Position numbers and translations under genes: made by a program | Notes under the pieces: model-generated | The model's database searches: none | Told to the model about the DNA's origin: nothing | The model's input: the letters and a program-made list of their open reading frames with translations, nothing else | NCBI RefSeq assembly: GCF_002813695.1 | Contig: NZ_CP017768.1 | Coordinates: 2,411,501 to 2,475,500, forward strand | DNA from: Methanobacterium subterraneum | GTDB taxonomy: Archaea > Methanobacteriota > Methanobacteria > Methanobacteriales > Methanobacteriaceae | Direction of reading: 5' to 3' | DNA length: 64,000 nt | Shown here: piece after piece, positions 10,851-25,202 of the stretch | Numbering within the stretch: the stretch's first letter is position 1 | How the letters are laid out: each line of letters begins with the position of its first letter

Positions 10851-11644
10851 TTACTGAAATCCCCGGAAAAATTCATCAAATTCATCAGCATCCATTGGCT
10901 GGGGGATCACGAAGTCATCATTTTCTAAAACGGCCTTTGATAGTTCTCTGTATTTTTGGGCCTGTTCAGATTCTGGGAACTTCTCCAGGACGGTCTTGGC
11001 ATGGATTTCACTCTGCTGAACCAGTTCGCTACGGGGAATAACACCTATAACCTTACTACCAATCTGGTGGGCGAATTCTTCCACAATCTCCAGTTCCCTG
11101 TGAATACCTCTGCAGTTACAGATAATACCTCCGAGATTGCTTTTAAGTTTCTTTATACCTTTGGAGATGTTGTTTGCTGCGTAGAGGGCCATGTATTCGC
11201 CGGAGGTGACGATGTACACTTCATCGGCATAGTCCTCCCTGAGGGGTACTGCAAATCCTCCGCAGACCACGTCACCTAGTACATCGTAGATTATGACGTC
11301 TGGGTCCCGGCTGAAGACTTCCAAGTTCTCCAGGAGTTTCATGGCTACAATAACTCCCCTTCCTGCGCAGCCAACTCCCGGTTCGGGTCCTCCGCTTTCC
11401 ACGCACATCACTCCACCGTATCCTGGGAAGAGAACATCCTCTTCCTGGGCATCCCTTTTTTCTTTCAGGATATCTAGGATGGTGGGGATCCTTCGCCCCA
11501 CCAGGGTACGGGTGGTGTCTGCTTTTGGGTCGCATCCAATAACCAGAACATCCTTATCAGCGGAGTAGGATGCTGCCAGGTTGGAGACAGTGGTGGATTT
11601 TCCAATGCCTCCCTTACCATAAATAGCTATGTGCTTGCTCTTAC

Positions 11645-11648
<4 letters not shown>
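10851..11648 (-). CDS. cfbC: CfbC, NifH-like reductase of coenzyme F430 biosynthesis
   Basis: CfbC is the ATP-dependent iron-sulfur reductase that feeds electrons to CfbD during reductive cyclisation of Ni-sirohydrochlorin a,c-diamide to the F430 precursor. The 265-residue protein has the NifH P-loop GKGGIGKST (11-19), switch motif CDPKAD (39-44) and two cluster ligands, Cys94 in GVGCAGRGV and Cys129 in DVVCGGF, matching the NifH [4Fe-4S] cysteines. It is shorter than nitrogenase NifH and no nifDK is near. Its ATG overlaps the TGA of the CBS-domain gene, so the two are translationally coupled. Confidence 0.88.
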
Positions 11649-12118
<470 letters not shown>

Positions 12119-12659
12119 TTATATCAACTCCTTTTCCATGAACAATTCTCAATTTATTACCATAAACCTATGCTTTTTATTTTAACACACATCTCTATTA
12201 GTATGACCTTACTTGGGATATAATTTTTCTATTTTTTCACCTCAGTTTAGATTTGATTATTTCTGGTTTTCATCAACTCATCCGATATCTCCTACTTGGA
12301 TGTGTATGTTCCCTCCCAATTTACAGGCTAACCTTCATCCATTCCCAATATTTTCAAGGAAGCTTTCAGATATTTGGGTCTATAAGGTGATCTCTATGTT
12401 AAGTCCTGCATCCGTTGTATTTAATTAACTCATCCGGGTGATGTAAAATTTACTAGCGAATGATTTAAAAAAAATTCGGTGAGAGATAGGGGTGCAACTT
12501 TAAAATAGTTTAACTGATGTTTGATGGTAACCCCACTAAGGAATTTTTTTTTATGAGGCGTGAATTAACCTTTTAATGGGTAGTGAATTAATCTTGCAAT
12601 GATTGGGTAGTGTAACCCTTAAAGTGAAAAATCACAAAAAAATAGTTGTGGTGAATATT
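12119..12659. other. 541-bp intergenic stretch without a convincing gene
   Basis: This AT-rich gap lies between the U32 protease-like gene's end and the start of the CBS/cfbC operon on the minus strand. It must contain the promoter of the CBS-cfbC operon; the clearest AT-rich candidate is about 12170-12185. A possible stem GGGGT (12491-12495) / ACCCC (12530-12534) is visible but its loop is long. One 71-codon open frame at 12213-12428 starts with TTG, lacks a ribosome site and has a non-protein-like Phe/Pro/Ser composition. Confidence 0.4.
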
Positions 12660-13955
12660 CTATTTATTCCTTTTAATTCTCCGGTAAATGATATCTCCAG
12701 GGCGGACCTTCCTGGTAAGCAGAATTCCCACATTCTGTCCCTTCTGGGCTTCAAATATGTCCCGGTGATCTATTTGCATTGATTCCACCCTTTGAATGAT
12801 GGATCCCGTGGTAGGTCCCTGTACTATAATCTCATCCCCTACTTTCAGGGGATTCCAGAGCCTTGTTTCCGCAGCATTAACCTGTGAATAATAATTAACC
12901 ACCTCTCCCACATCCTGCTTGGTGTGGGTGGCCTGGTTGTAGCTACTGGTCTGGTAAGGTGTCTGGAAGTAGAATCCAGTGTCAAACCCACGATTGTAAA
13001 CCTTTTGAAGATCATTTAACCAGTGATCCTGGAATTCCCAATCACCACTCTGGTATGAATCTATAGCTTCCCGGTAAACCCGGGTTACAGTGGCCACGTA
13101 ATCCGCAGGCCGGGCCCTGCCCTCAATCTTAAAGGAAGATATGCCAGCCTCCATGAGTTGGGGTATGTGCTCTATCATGCAGAGATCACGGGGACTTAAA
13201 ATATGGCCCTTAAATCCATTGATCTTATCTACTCTTCCTTTACTATCACATGGACTATTACTCTCATCCAAACTTGCCCCATCCCCTTCCAAACTCTTAT
13301 TTTCATCCAACCCCTTATTTCCTGCTAATCCAAGGGATAATACATCCCCATCATCTGAAACCAATTTCCATTCCTTCCTGCAGGGCTGCAGACATTCTCC
13401 GCAGTTGGCATTCTTCTGGTAAAGATAGGAGCTTAAAAAACATCTTCCAGAAATAGCCAGACACATGGCTCCGTGGATAAAGACCTCCACTTCAAGGGGG
13501 CTGTCTTCAGTCATTGCTCTAATATCCTCTAAATGTAATTCTCGAGAGAGAACCACTCTCTTAACCCCCAGTTCATGGAGGAGTTTCAAAGATTCAGAAT
13601 TGGATACATTGGCCTGGACACTGAGGTGAACATCAATACCAACATCCCTGGCGATTTTAAGAACCCCCAGATCAGAGGCGATTATGGCATCAGCTCCGGC
13701 AGATTTAATTTCAGGTAAAACAGTTTTAAGATGTTCTATATCCTTATTTCGCATCACGGTGTTGGTGCAGACATAGAGTTTAACTCGGTGATGGTGGCAG
13801 CGTTCTGCAGCCTGATTAAGGTTTTCCATGGAGAAGTTGGCAGCGTGGGCGCGCATGTTATAACCATCTAACCCTATATAAACTGCGTTAGCCCCGTTAT
13901 TGAGGGCTGACTCCATAGCAGCAAAGTCCCGGGCAGGGGATAGTAATTCTACCAT
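12660..13955 (-). CDS. U32 family peptidase-like protein
   Basis: A 431-residue member of the U32 family (YhbU/RlhA group), whose proven members include RNA hydroxylation factors as well as proteases. Key marks are [25 protein letters not shown] (4-28), the TIM-barrel strands, [20 protein letters not shown] (159-178) with Cys165 and Cys172, and [12 protein letters not shown] (185-196), a probable iron-sulfur cysteine set. Residues about 205-249 are a low-complexity Gly/Asn/Ser insertion not usual for the family. ATG at 13955 is chosen over 13988 because GGTGGT precedes it and it gives the standard N terminus. Confidence 0.88.
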   Translation of the reverse strand: MVELLSPARDFAAMESALNNGANAVYIGLDGYNMRAHAANFSMENLNQAAERCHHHRVKLYVCTNTVMRNKDIEHLKTVLPEIKSAGADAIIASDLGVLKIARDVGIDVHLSVQANVSNSESLKLLHELGVKRVVLSRELHLEDIRAMTEDSPLEVEVFIHGAMCLAISGRCFLSSYLYQKNANCGECLQPCRKEWKLVSDDGDVLSLGLAGNKGLDENKSLEGDGASLDESNSPCDSKGRVDKINGFKGHILSPRDLCMIEHIPQLMEAGISSFKIEGRARPADYVATVTRVYREAIDSYQSGDWEFQDHWLNDLQKVYNRGFDTGFYFQTPYQTSSYNQATHTKQDVGEVVNYYSQVNAAETRLWNPLKVGDEIIVQGPTTGSIIQRVESMQIDHRDIFEAQKGQNVGILLTRKVRPGDIIYRRIKRNK

Positions 13956-14147
13956 TAAAAAACCACCATATCCATAAAAAATCAGCATTTATAATAATTT
14001 ATAATATCCCTATTAGATTTGTTTTAATCAATAATTTAATAAATATTTGAATAATTTATCCTGTTTATTCATCATTAAATTAAATATAATTGAACCTCAA
14101 ATACCAGTCCCCAGAACCCAGTTTAAAAAAATCTAAGTCTGCAGGGT

Positions 14148-15548
14148 TTAACACCTGCAGGATTCGTATTCGGCAATATCTGCTGGTAATTCTGTGGGGT
14201 ATTCTCCGGTGAGGCATCCCAGACACAGTTCGTTCCTGTTGATCCCTATGCATTCCACCAGGGAGTCTACGCTGAGGTATCCCAGTGAATCAACACCCAG
14301 AGTTTGTCTTATTTTTTCCACAGCTTTATCTGAAGCTATGAGTTCTTTGTGGGTGGCCATGGCAATACCGTAGTAACAGGGGGAAGTTATGGGTGGTGAT
14401 CCTACACGTAAATGAATTTCCTTCACACCTGCTTCACGAAGCACCTTCACCAGGGATTTGGAGGTTGTACCTCTAACTATACTATCATCCACCAGTACTA
14501 TGCGTTTACCTTCCAGTTCTGATCGTATGGGATTCATTTTCAGTTTGACTGACATTTCCCGTTCTTCCTGGGTGGGCATGATGAAAGTACGTCCAATGTA
14601 ACGGTTTTTGATCAACCCCTCCCCGTAGGGGATGCCTGAGGCACGTGAGTAACCTATGGCTGCGGTGATGGCTGAGTCCGGCACGGGCATAACCACATCC
14701 GCATCCACCGGGTGTTCCTTACAGAGATATTTTCCGATGTTCTTTCTAACATTGTATACAACTCTCCCATCCAGTATACTATCTGGACGGGCGAAGTAGA
14801 CGTATTCAAACATGCAATGGGCTCGGGGTGTGCCTGGATTTTGGGGGATTTTAAAACTGTTCACATCATCGTTGATGATCAGTATTTCCCCGGGGTCAAC
14901 GTCACGAACATACTGGGCACCTACCACGTCAAAGGCAACTGTTTCCGAGGCTACCATGGTAATTCCATCTTTTTGTCCCAGTGATAATGGTTTGATGCCG
15001 ATTGGGTCTCTTACCACCATCAGATCATCGTTAACCAGTAGAACCAGTGAATAGGAACCAATCAATTTTTGGGAAACAGTTTTAATGGATTCCACCATGT
15101 CCTGGTTTTTGGAGTATTCCCGGGTTAAGAGGTGACAGATAACTTCAGAGTCAGTGGAGGATTGGAATTTTATTCCTTCATTCTCCAGGTCTTTCCTGAG
15201 TTCCATTGAGTTGATAATGTCTCCGTTATGAGCTATAGCAATGCTTCCCATGTCGAATTTATTTATAAACGGTTGGGAATTTTGAATTTGTGATTCGCCT
15301 GTTGTAGAGTAACGTACATGGCCTATTCCCACATTCCCATCCAGCCCTTCAATGTTACCATTGTTGAACACGTCACAGACCAAACCCATACCTCTATAGG
15401 TGCGCATTTCTTCACCATTATGGGCGGATATGCCGGCAGACTCTTGTCCACGGTGTTGTAAAGCGTATAGGCCGTAATATATTTCTCTGGAAATGTTGTG
15501 GGACTTATTATGGGAATAAGCACCTACAATACCACATTTATCCTGCAC
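14148..15548 (-). CDS. purF: Amidophosphoribosyltransferase (PurF)
   Basis: PurF makes 5-phosphoribosylamine from PRPP and glutamine, the first step of purine synthesis. The 466-residue protein has an Ntn glutaminase domain with a four-residue propeptide before Cys5 ([10 protein letters not shown]), the [12 protein letters not shown] and RYSTTG motifs, and a PRTase domain with the PRPP loop [18 protein letters not shown] segment (about 350-363). Cysteines near the C terminus ([10 protein letters not shown]) fit the iron-sulfur form of the enzyme. The start is GTG at 15548 with a GGGAG site. Confidence 0.95.
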   Translation of the reverse strand: MQDKCGIVGAYSHNKSHNISREIYYGLYALQHRGQESAGISAHNGEEMRTYRGMGLVCDVFNNGNIEGLDGNVGIGHVRYSTTGESQIQNSQPFINKFDMGSIAIAHNGDIINSMELRKDLENEGIKFQSSTDSEVICHLLTREYSKNQDMVESIKTVSQKLIGSYSLVLLVNDDLMVVRDPIGIKPLSLGQKDGITMVASETVAFDVVGAQYVRDVDPGEILIINDDVNSFKIPQNPGTPRAHCMFEYVYFARPDSILDGRVVYNVRKNIGKYLCKEHPVDADVVMPVPDSAITAAIGYSRASGIPYGEGLIKNRYIGRTFIMPTQEEREMSVKLKMNPIRSELEGKRIVLVDDSIVRGTTSKSLVKVLREAGVKEIHLRVGSPPITSPCYYGIAMATHKELIASDKAVEKIRQTLGVDSLGYLSVDSLVECIGINRNELCLGCLTGEYPTELPADIAEYESCRC

Positions 15549-15622
15549 TTAGAATTCTCCCTTTATTATCTTGGGTATAGGTAATTTTCTAAAAAGAGAT
15601 TGAAAAATCCATAATTAATACA

Positions 15623-16713
<1,091 letters not shown>

Positions 16714-16744
16714 ACTATCTCCCGGTTAATTCAACCGGTACTTA

Positions 16745-17576
<832 letters not shown>

Positions 17577-17694
17577 GGCAGGATTATGTCAGATTAATGG
17601 CATGGATAACCTGTTATCATTTGATTCAGCATAGTTAGCTACTGATTAAAGGTCATGAACATTTTATAATAAATAAGGGGGTAATACAATAGAA

Positions 17695-18177
17695 ATGTGG
17701 TATATATTCACAGGGGTGCCTCTTTTAAGTGCGTTAATACATTTTTTCTTAAGTAAAAAACCTAAATCAATAAACCGAATAACCGAATTGTTACTATTAT
17801 GGTATTTAGGTGTGGGTATTGGTATAGGATCCCTTTTCAGTGGCCTGGTACAGGTTTTAAGCCCTGAAATAGTGGCTCAGTCTACCGGATGGGGTTATTC
17901 GCCATTCCTGCGTGAGGTTGGATTCGCAAACATTTCTTATGCTGTTTTAGGGCTTTTAGCAGTACGTTTCAGGAATTTCTGGACACCAGCCATTATTGCT
18001 TATGCTATATTCATGTGGGGTGCAGCCGCAGGTCACATATATGAAATACAGCAGACTGGCAACCTTTCCTCGGGTAATGCGGGTGCAGTTCTATACATGG
18101 ATATTCTAATGCCTGTATTCCTGATAATATTACTGATAATTTACCATAAAACTCAAAAAAATAATAAATCCTCTTAA
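17695..18177 (+). CDS. Integral membrane protein, DUF6790-like
   Basis: A 160-residue protein with about four predicted membrane helices (approximately 2-18, 32-52, 82-118 in two parts, and 130-152). It resembles the DUF6790 family of small membrane proteins, whose function is unknown. A GGGGGTAAT-type sequence precedes the ATG at 17695. It is a lone gene between the PUA protein and arfB; nothing in the neighbourhood gives it a role. Confidence 0.75.
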   Translation: MWYIFTGVPLLSALIHFFLSKKPKSINRITELLLLWYLGVGIGIGSLFSGLVQVLSPEIVAQSTGWGYSPFLREVGFANISYAVLGLLAVRFRNFWTPAIIAYAIFMWGAAAGHIYEIQQTGNLSSGNAGAVLYMDILMPVFLIILLIIYHKTQKNNKSS

Positions 18178-18263
18178 ATCGTAGTATAACAGATGGATAA
18201 CATGTATTAGGGAGTATATTCATTCAGTAAGGGGAAGATATTCATAAAAATAGGAGTCAGTGA

Positions 18264-18956
18264 ATGATAGAACTTAGATACTCCTCTGGTAAGCTACTTT
18301 CACCAGAGGTTCATAAAATAGGCATCATGGCCATTGGTTCCCATCTGGAAAACCATGGAGCAGCACTCCCCATTGACACAGATTCTAAAATAGCATCTTA
18401 TCTAGCATTCCAGGCTTCTATTCGTACTGGTGCCAAGTTTATAGGAATCTTATATGCTGCAACTGAGTATGACTATGTGAAACATGGAGTTCACATGTCT
18501 GCTGATGATCTGGTGAAAAAAGAACTTATCCCTACCCTAAACAGTGCCAGGAATAATCTAAATCTTGAAGCAGTGGTTCTGGTTAATGGACACGGTGGTA
18601 ATATGCCAATCAAAGATTATCTGGCTGATATTGAAAAAGAACTTGGTATTAGGATCATCTTTAACAATCGTATTGTGGAAATTGAGGGACCACACGCTGG
18701 AACCGGAGAACTTTCCATGGGGGTGGTTCTGGGAATGGCCGATGAATCCCGTCTTAATGAACACTGCCAGTTTGAGGAATACCCTGAAGTGGGAATGGTT
18801 GGCCTTCCGGAGGCACGTCAGCAGAATAAGGGTATTGATGATGGGGCCTGCCAGGTTGAAAATGAGGGTATTGTCGTGGACCTGGAAGTAGGGGAAAACC
18901 TGCTTGAAACTGCTATAACTGACATTGTTAAGGACGTTCAAAGTATACTAAATTAA
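18264..18956 (+). CDS. arfB: ArfB, formylaminopyrimidine deformylase (creatininase family)
   Basis: ArfB removes the formyl group from 2-amino-5-formylamino-6-ribosylaminopyrimidin-4-one 5'-phosphate, the second step of archaeal flavin and F420 (deazaflavin) precursor synthesis. The 230-residue protein has the creatininase-family metal motifs: [17 protein letters not shown] (about 25-41), [10 protein letters not shown] (about 107-116) and [13 protein letters not shown] (about 146-158). A GGAGTCAGTG site precedes the ATG. Length is as expected for the archaeal deformylase. Confidence 0.87.
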   Translation: MIELRYSSGKLLSPEVHKIGIMAIGSHLENHGAALPIDTDSKIASYLAFQASIRTGAKFIGILYAATEYDYVKHGVHMSADDLVKKELIPTLNSARNNLNLEAVVLVNGHGGNMPIKDYLADIEKELGIRIIFNNRIVEIEGPHAGTGELSMGVVLGMADESRLNEHCQFEEYPEVGMVGLPEARQQNKGIDDGACQVENEGIVVDLEVGENLLETAITDIVKDVQSILN

Positions 18957-19088
18957 GCTGGTGGCTTAGGATATTGTCTGCCAGTAAAAACTCCAGTTAA
19001 ATTGATTTATATCCAACAACACCAATACATTACTATAATAAGGATTTACTCTAAGTGACAATTGATTGAATTTGGAAGAGGTGTTAAG

Positions 19089-19904
<816 letters not shown>

Positions 19905-20063
19905 GGATAAAATTCCTTTTTCTATTTTTTTGTGATTCAACTTTTTTTTTTTAAGGTGGTAATGAGGGCAGGGGATTAAGGGTTGTATAGAGATCAGGAA
20001 ACCCCTATAAAATTTAAGAAAATTATAACTATAATATAAAACGTATAATTATTCGGGGAGAAA

Positions 20064-21332
20064 ATGAAAAAATCCCAAAATCGAATTAATCCACGTTTCA
20101 ATGCTTTTAAAATAGCTTTTATTTATTTTGTTATTAGCATAGCTTGGATTATTGCTTCTGATCAGATCCTAGTTATGACTACGGCTAACAGTCAACTATT
20201 CACGACCCTGGCCATATTCAAAGGGAGTTTTTTTGTTATTCTCACTGCTATTTTGATATATTTATTAGTTTACCGGAATCTGGTTTCTATTAAGCGTTCT
20301 GAAAAAGATTTAAAGGAAAGTGAAAGGAAATTTCGTGAAATCTTCAACAAGGCCAATGACATGATCTCGGTTAATGTCATGAATGAAGACGGAATTCCGG
20401 GGAAGTTCCTGGAAGTTAATGAGGTGGTCAGTAAGAGACTGGGATACACAAATGAGGAGTTACTAAGTATGACTCCATCGGACCTAGTTTCCCCTGAAAA
20501 ATCAGATCTCATCCAAGTAAACGCTGAAAAACTTTTTAAAAAGGGACAAAACACCTTTGAAATAGTGTTGGTGACTAAAGATGGAAAAGAAATACCGGTA
20601 GAGGTTAACAACCACTTCATTGATTATAATGGGAAAAGAGTTAGTCTGGCAGTTTCTCGTGATATAACTGATCGTAAAAAATCAGAAGAACAATTAAAAG
20701 CATCTTTAGGAGAAAAAATTGTTTTACTACGTGAAATTCATCATCGGGTTAACAATAACCTGCAAATCATCTCCAGTTTGTTCAATCTCCAATCTAACTA
20801 TGTTGATGAAAATTCTAAGGATATCCTGATGGCCAGTCAGAGTAGGGTTAAGTCCATGGCCATGATCCATGAAAAACTATACCAATCACCGGATATGACC
20901 CGTATAAATATGAAAGATTACATAGAAAGCTTTGTTTCAGGATTATTCTCATTATATATGGCGGAAACCACGGCCATTCATCTTCAAACAGATCTGGAAG
21001 ACATTGAAATGGGTATTGATACTGCAATACCCGTAGGATTAATCATCAACGAACTGGTTACCAACTCCTTGAAACATGCTTTTCCCGCTGGAAATGAAGG
21101 AGGGATAATTGAAATTAGTTTTAGAAAAGAGGGTGAACTATTAACCCTGAAAATAGCGGATAATGGTATAGGGCTACCTGAAAGAAGAAAAATCGAAACT
21201 AAAAAAAGTCTTGGCTTACAACTTGTATCTAATCTTGTTAATCAGTTAGATGGTACAATGATGGTTAGCGGAGAAAATGGAACTGAAGTAAAACTTCAAT
21301 TTGAAGAATTAAAATATAAAAAAAGACTTTGA
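20064..21332 (+). CDS. Membrane sensor histidine kinase (PAS, HisKA_2)
   Basis: A 422-residue sensor kinase. Two membrane helices (about 14-31 and 47-70) are followed by a PAS domain (about 85-205), a HisKA_2-type dimerisation box with His226-His227 in [17 protein letters not shown], and a HATPase_c domain with N-box [13 protein letters not shown] and G-box [10 protein letters not shown]. No response regulator gene is adjacent, so it is an orphan kinase; its partner is unknown. GGGGAG precedes the ATG. The C-terminal half closely resembles the kinase at 45740-47434. Confidence 0.92.
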   Translation: MKKSQNRINPRFNAFKIAFIYFVISIAWIIASDQILVMTTANSQLFTTLAIFKGSFFVILTAILIYLLVYRNLVSIKRSEKDLKESERKFREIFNKANDMISVNVMNEDGIPGKFLEVNEVVSKRLGYTNEELLSMTPSDLVSPEKSDLIQVNAEKLFKKGQNTFEIVLVTKDGKEIPVEVNNHFIDYNGKRVSLAVSRDITDRKKSEEQLKASLGEKIVLLREIHHRVNNNLQIISSLFNLQSNYVDENSKDILMASQSRVKSMAMIHEKLYQSPDMTRINMKDYIESFVSGLFSLYMAETTAIHLQTDLEDIEMGIDTAIPVGLIINELVTNSLKHAFPAGNEGGIIEISFRKEGELLTLKIADNGIGLPERRKIETKKSLGLQLVSNLVNQLDGTMMVSGENGTEVKLQFEELKYKKRL

Positions 21333-21407
21333 ATTATTAATAAAAATTTACAATATAAAAATATTAACCAAATGAATTTTATTTATATAAAAAAGAGGTG
21401 TGTTTAT

Positions 21408-21686
21408 ATGGCCAAGGTAATCAAAAAGAAAGGTTCCATTGAACCATTTAATCCGAATAAAATTAAAGGTTCACTTCAGAAGGCAACAATCGATGCAGGA
21501 TACAGTCTGGAAGAAAAAAAGGACATTATTAACCAGGTATTTACCAATATTAATAAAAAGATCGATGAAACTGAAGAAATTAAAAGTGAAACCATTAAAA
21601 TGTGCCTATTGACTGAATTAGATAAATGCGAGCCATATATAGCTAAATCATGGCGCAGATTTGATGATAAATACAAATCAAGATAA
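21408..21686 (+). CDS. ATP-cone domain protein
   Basis: A 92-residue protein that is essentially one ATP-cone domain (KKGSIEPFNPNKIKGSLQKATIDAGYSLEE...), the nucleotide-sensing module found in ribonucleotide reductases and NrdR. Here it stands alone, with no reductase or zinc ribbon. Start ATG at 21408 is chosen because AGAGGTG lies eight bases upstream; the frame runs open to 21372. It follows the kinase by 75 bases in the same direction. Role unknown; nucleotide binding is inferred from the domain. Confidence 0.85.
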   Translation: MAKVIKKKGSIEPFNPNKIKGSLQKATIDAGYSLEEKKDIINQVFTNINKKIDETEEIKSETIKMCLLTELDKCEPYIAKSWRRFDDKYKSR

Positions 21687-21746
21687 CTTAGACGCAACTA
21701 AATTTTCCAATCATAATTCTGAAAATAGGGGTGGAAAAACTTGGGG

Positions 21747-22505
21747 ATGGTTGATTTATATCCGCAAATATTCAAGAGGAAGTCCATTAGAAATTATGAT
21801 CTCACCCCACTAGAAGACAGTGTTCTAGGGCCAGTTGTTGAATCTATTAACAAATTGGAACCTTTATATGATGATATTAAAGTAGATCTGAAGATCATAA
21901 CCTCTGATAATGTTAACCCAAGGATGATGAAGAAGGCACCTTATTATATTGCAGGGTTTTCAGAAGATAAAGAGGGTTATAAAACCAATTTAGGTTACAT
22001 GCTTCAACAGATGGATCTATTCTTTTCAGCCAATGGTTGGGGCAGTTGCTGGCAGGGGATCCCCAAGCCTAAGAAAAATATTTTAGAAAGTTCAGATCTC
22101 AAATTCGTTATTTTAATGGCATTCGGAAAGGCAAATGTACCCTTACACCGAACCAGCACTATGGAGTTCAAGAGAAAACCTCTCAACAAAGTAAGTAACA
22201 TTAAAAATGAAGGATATCTTGGGGCAATATTGGAAGCAGCACGCCTGGCTCCATCTGCAACTAACAGTCAGCCCTGGTTTTTCAAAGGTGATAATCATGT
22301 AATTCATGTTTATTCATTTAAACCAAGTATTCTAAGGGCTATCATACTAAAAAAATATATCCCCATTGATATTGGAATTGTGCTTTATCATTTGAAGAGT
22401 GCAGCTGAACATTTTGGTAAGAACCCTGAGATTATTTTCGATGAAACTGGAAATGAAAACTCTCCCCATGGATACGAATATGTAACCAGTATGATAATTG
22501 ATTAA
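21747..22505 (+). CDS. Nitroreductase-family protein
   Basis: A 252-residue flavoprotein-like member of the nitroreductase superfamily (the TM1586-type branch). Marks include RKSIRNYD (about 11-18) for FMN phosphate contact and, late in the protein, [17 protein letters not shown] (about 153-169), a typical FMN-site strand. The layout looks like two half-domains. An alternative TTG start at 21741 has better spacing (six bases) from the GGGGTGG site; the ATG at 21747 is twelve bases away. Substrate unknown. Confidence 0.8.
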   Translation: MVDLYPQIFKRKSIRNYDLTPLEDSVLGPVVESINKLEPLYDDIKVDLKIITSDNVNPRMMKKAPYYIAGFSEDKEGYKTNLGYMLQQMDLFFSANGWGSCWQGIPKPKKNILESSDLKFVILMAFGKANVPLHRTSTMEFKRKPLNKVSNIKNEGYLGAILEAARLAPSATNSQPWFFKGDNHVIHVYSFKPSILRAIILKKYIPIDIGIVLYHLKSAAEHFGKNPEIIFDETGNENSPHGYEYVTSMIID

Positions 22506-22640
22506 TTCCATAAATTAGTTCAACAATTACCCAACTTATTATCAAGAAAAATATTAAAATAAGAAATTATTCTCCCTTTAACAGGGATTTCCGTGGTTTA
22601 GGTTGTCTTAAAATCTAAATAACCCTTATGATCTGGTTTG

Positions 22641-23537
22641 TCAATCCACATTCCAAAAGGTTTTAACTTCTCCGGCTATTTTTCTACCTTGTTTACGCCC
22701 CGCTTCAGCAGATGCTGCTCTAAAATCAGCATCAAGGGGATTTGGTCCTTTAGATTCCAGGGTTTCTTCATCGGGGGTGATAACCATTACTTGGGAACCA
22801 GATTGCTTTAGCTGAGTCAGTTCCTCTTCAAAGGTAATGCGGTGCATGGTGGGTCCCATTGCCGGTGCAGTCATACTCGGTTCAGCCACAAGGATAATCA
22901 CCAGATGGTAACCCTGGGCTACATCGGCGTTGGTACCAGAACTCATACCTCCATCAATGTACCGGTGACCATTGATAGTGGTGGGGGGATAAATACCAGG
23001 GACCGCTGAACTGGCGGATACAGCTAGAAGGAGCGGAACACCTGAATTTCTATCAAAATTAACCCATTCTCCAGTTTCAGCATCAACAGCATTTATTATA
23101 AGTTTTATTTCTGGGTTCCATTCGTGAACTGGAAGTCGAGAAGCCATCATTTCCAATCTTTCTTCTTCACTCATGGTGGGTGTGGCCAGTGCGGCTTCTC
23201 CAATGCGTGCTCGTGCAGTTTGAGAGTTCGGCGAGCTCATAATTGCTGCCGCCATCATTTGTCTGAATTTATGCCCATCGAAATCCAATGGTCTTTCCAG
23301 GGTTTCATGGATTGGTACCAGTTGGAGATTGTAGAGTTCTTCTAGGCTGAGACCGCTGGCGATTTGAGCCCCTACACTGGAACCAGCTGATGTTCCCACG
23401 ACAAGTTCCACATCAGTCACATCCACACCACTTTCTTCAAGCCCGAATAGAACGCCTAATTCCCAGGCTGTTCCGGTGATTCCTCCTCCACTTAGAACCA
23501 GTGCTTTTGATGTTTTCTTATTGGTATCATTCATCAT
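22641..23537 (-). CDS. Patatin-like phospholipase/acylhydrolase
   Basis: A 298-residue patatin-family lipid acylhydrolase. The oxyanion motif SGGGITGTAWELGVL (16-30), the nucleophile elbow VGTSAGSS with Ser50, and the Asp of the dyad in YIDGGMSSGTNAD (about 195-207) are all present. No signal peptide is seen, so it likely acts inside the cell. Two adjacent ATGs (23537, 23534) follow an AGGGG site; the first is used. Substrate is unknown, since archaeal lipids are ethers rather than esters, which makes its target an open question. Confidence 0.88.
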   Translation of the reverse strand: MMNDTNKKTSKALVLSGGGITGTAWELGVLFGLEESGVDVTDVELVVGTSAGSSVGAQIASGLSLEELYNLQLVPIHETLERPLDFDGHKFRQMMAAAIMSSPNSQTARARIGEAALATPTMSEEERLEMMASRLPVHEWNPEIKLIINAVDAETGEWVNFDRNSGVPLLLAVSASSAVPGIYPPTTINGHRYIDGGMSSGTNADVAQGYHLVIILVAEPSMTAPAMGPTMHRITFEEELTQLKQSGSQVMVITPDEETLESKGPNPLDADFRAASAEAGRKQGRKIAGEVKTFWNVD

Positions 23538-23780
23538 TCTAACCCCTTAACATTTATTTCACACATTTAATGGATTGGTATGATCACAATTTTTCTCCAT
23601 CTAACTGGAATAAACCAACGTTCCGAGTCTGTCTGAAATTAACCTACAATTCTATTACCAACAAATTATTCTTATTATTTAAGTAAACCACTTTCGTTCA
23701 ATGTAAATCATAATTTGCCATCATATACTAACTAAACCAACTTCATAGTGTAAATCGCAATTTCCCATTATAAAACTGGG

Positions 23781-24929
23781 TTAATCTCCTATTTCCCGGT
23801 ATTTGTCTGCAATTTCAGCAAATGAATGTGCAATGTAATGTACCTGTTCCTGGCTGAAACCATAGACACTGCACTTGAACCACTGGGTCTGGCCCCTTTT
23901 GATCCCCACAATGTTCCTCTTTTTCAGTTCTTCATAAAGATAAAAACCTTTACGTGGATGTTTATCTGCTATACTATGGAAAAATGGGGTTTCAAATCTT
24001 ACCAAGTCATGTTCAGTTGGGCGCACACCAATTTGCCGTACTCCACTTATTTTTTCCATTTCTGAAACAAAATAGCGTGTTTTTTCAACTTCAACATCCC
24101 ATTTATCGACACGGTCTATTAAGTGGGGTAAGGATGCCATTAAAGTTGCAATTGGAGCTCCACGGGTGGTGCATCCCAACATCTCCAGTTCCTTCACCTC
24201 ATGCCGGTTGGATCTTTTCAAAATCAGATCCGCCCATTCATCCTGTACTCCCAGAATGCCTATGGGTCCAGAGGCAGCCATACTTTTATGACCACTTCCC
24301 ACCACGAAATCCACATTCCACCCCTTAGAATCAATAGGCATCCTCCCCATGGAATAAGCACAGTTTAAAAGGAATGGGATACCTGCATCATGTGCAACTT
24401 TACCAACACCCCTGGCATCAGTAACATTACCATAATCCCCATCCACATGGGTTAAAAGAACCAGACTAACCTCCTCACCCATATCATAAAGTTCATCCAG
24501 GGTTTCCCGGTATCCTTCCGGACTTATACGATGTTCAGGATAACCACTGCTGGGGACTTCCACGATGTTAAGCCCATTACGTTCTGCTGCCAGGTGACTG
24601 GTGTAATGGGCATTACCATCAACTAATACGGTGTCTCCGGGCTGGCAAATGGCATGCATAACTGCAAATTTACCTTCCCTTGCACCGTGAACAGTTCGAA
24701 CATGATCCACATTAATAAAGCAAGCCATATCCTCCAGAAAACCACTAATGGAGGGTCTTGGCACTTGATCCAGACGACCTGCACAGTAATCACAGACACT
24801 GTAACCATCGGAAAATTCGTATAATGCTTGGCGTGATTCAGGTGGAAGCACCCCCCCACGCTGAAGGGGGTTTAGATTTAGATTTTCTCTTTCTGTTTGG
24901 CGATTAAGGGAGTAATTCTGACATTTCAT
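23781..24929 (-). CDS. pscS: Sep-tRNA:Cys-tRNA synthase (SepCysS)
   Basis: SepCysS converts O-phosphoseryl-tRNA(Cys) to cysteinyl-tRNA(Cys), the methanogen route for charging cysteine. The 382-residue PLP enzyme has Lys215 in [11 protein letters not shown] as the likely PLP lysine, the [11 protein letters not shown] segment (81-91), and cysteines Cys46 and Cys49 (VCDYC) plus the one in GCTTRGA, which fit the family's conserved catalytic cysteines. GGTGA precedes the ATG by six bases. SepRS (sepS) is not in this window. Confidence 0.93.
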   Translation of the reverse strand: MKCQNYSLNRQTERENLNLNPLQRGGVLPPESRQALYEFSDGYSVCDYCAGRLDQVPRPSISGFLEDMACFINVDHVRTVHGAREGKFAVMHAICQPGDTVLVDGNAHYTSHLAAERNGLNIVEVPSSGYPEHRISPEGYRETLDELYDMGEEVSLVLLTHVDGDYGNVTDARGVGKVAHDAGIPFLLNCAYSMGRMPIDSKGWNVDFVVGSGHKSMAASGPIGILGVQDEWADLILKRSNRHEVKELEMLGCTTRGAPIATLMASLPHLIDRVDKWDVEVEKTRYFVSEMEKISGVRQIGVRPTEHDLVRFETPFFHSIADKHPRKGFYLYEELKKRNIVGIKRGQTQWFKCSVYGFSQEQVHYIAHSFAEIADKYREIGD

Positions 24930-25115
24930 ATGAATTCACCATTTTTATTTAAGATAAAAAATTGATTACAACTTAATTGAGGCTGAACTTGATATGTTAT
25001 ACTATTTTTTATCTCAATTTAACATTTCATTAACCCATTGTGAACATAACTTTAACTTATACTCATTCTCTTTTTTGGTTCTCATAATATTTTCCCAGAA
25101 AAAGAAAATATATAT

Positions 25116-25124
25116 GGGGGGGGG
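25116..25124 (+). repeat. Run of nine G in an intergenic spacer
   Basis: Nine consecutive G residues lie between the PHP-domain gene and the SepCysS gene, embedded in AT-rich sequence. This length of homopolymer is rare in this window. It is a candidate slippage site and is also prone to sequencing error. Confidence 0.85.
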
Positions 25125-25202
25125 TCTCCAAAAATAAATTAGGAGAAGAGTGGTTAAAGAAAAAAGTATGGGGTCTATTTTTTGTTAAAAGTTTTTTTAA
25201 TC

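Noticed and set aside
12213..12428. A 71-codon frame with a TTG start in the gap before the CBS operon.
   Set aside because: Its residue mix (Phe, Pro, Ser, Trp) is what random AT-rich DNA gives, no ribosome site precedes it and it matches nothing I know.
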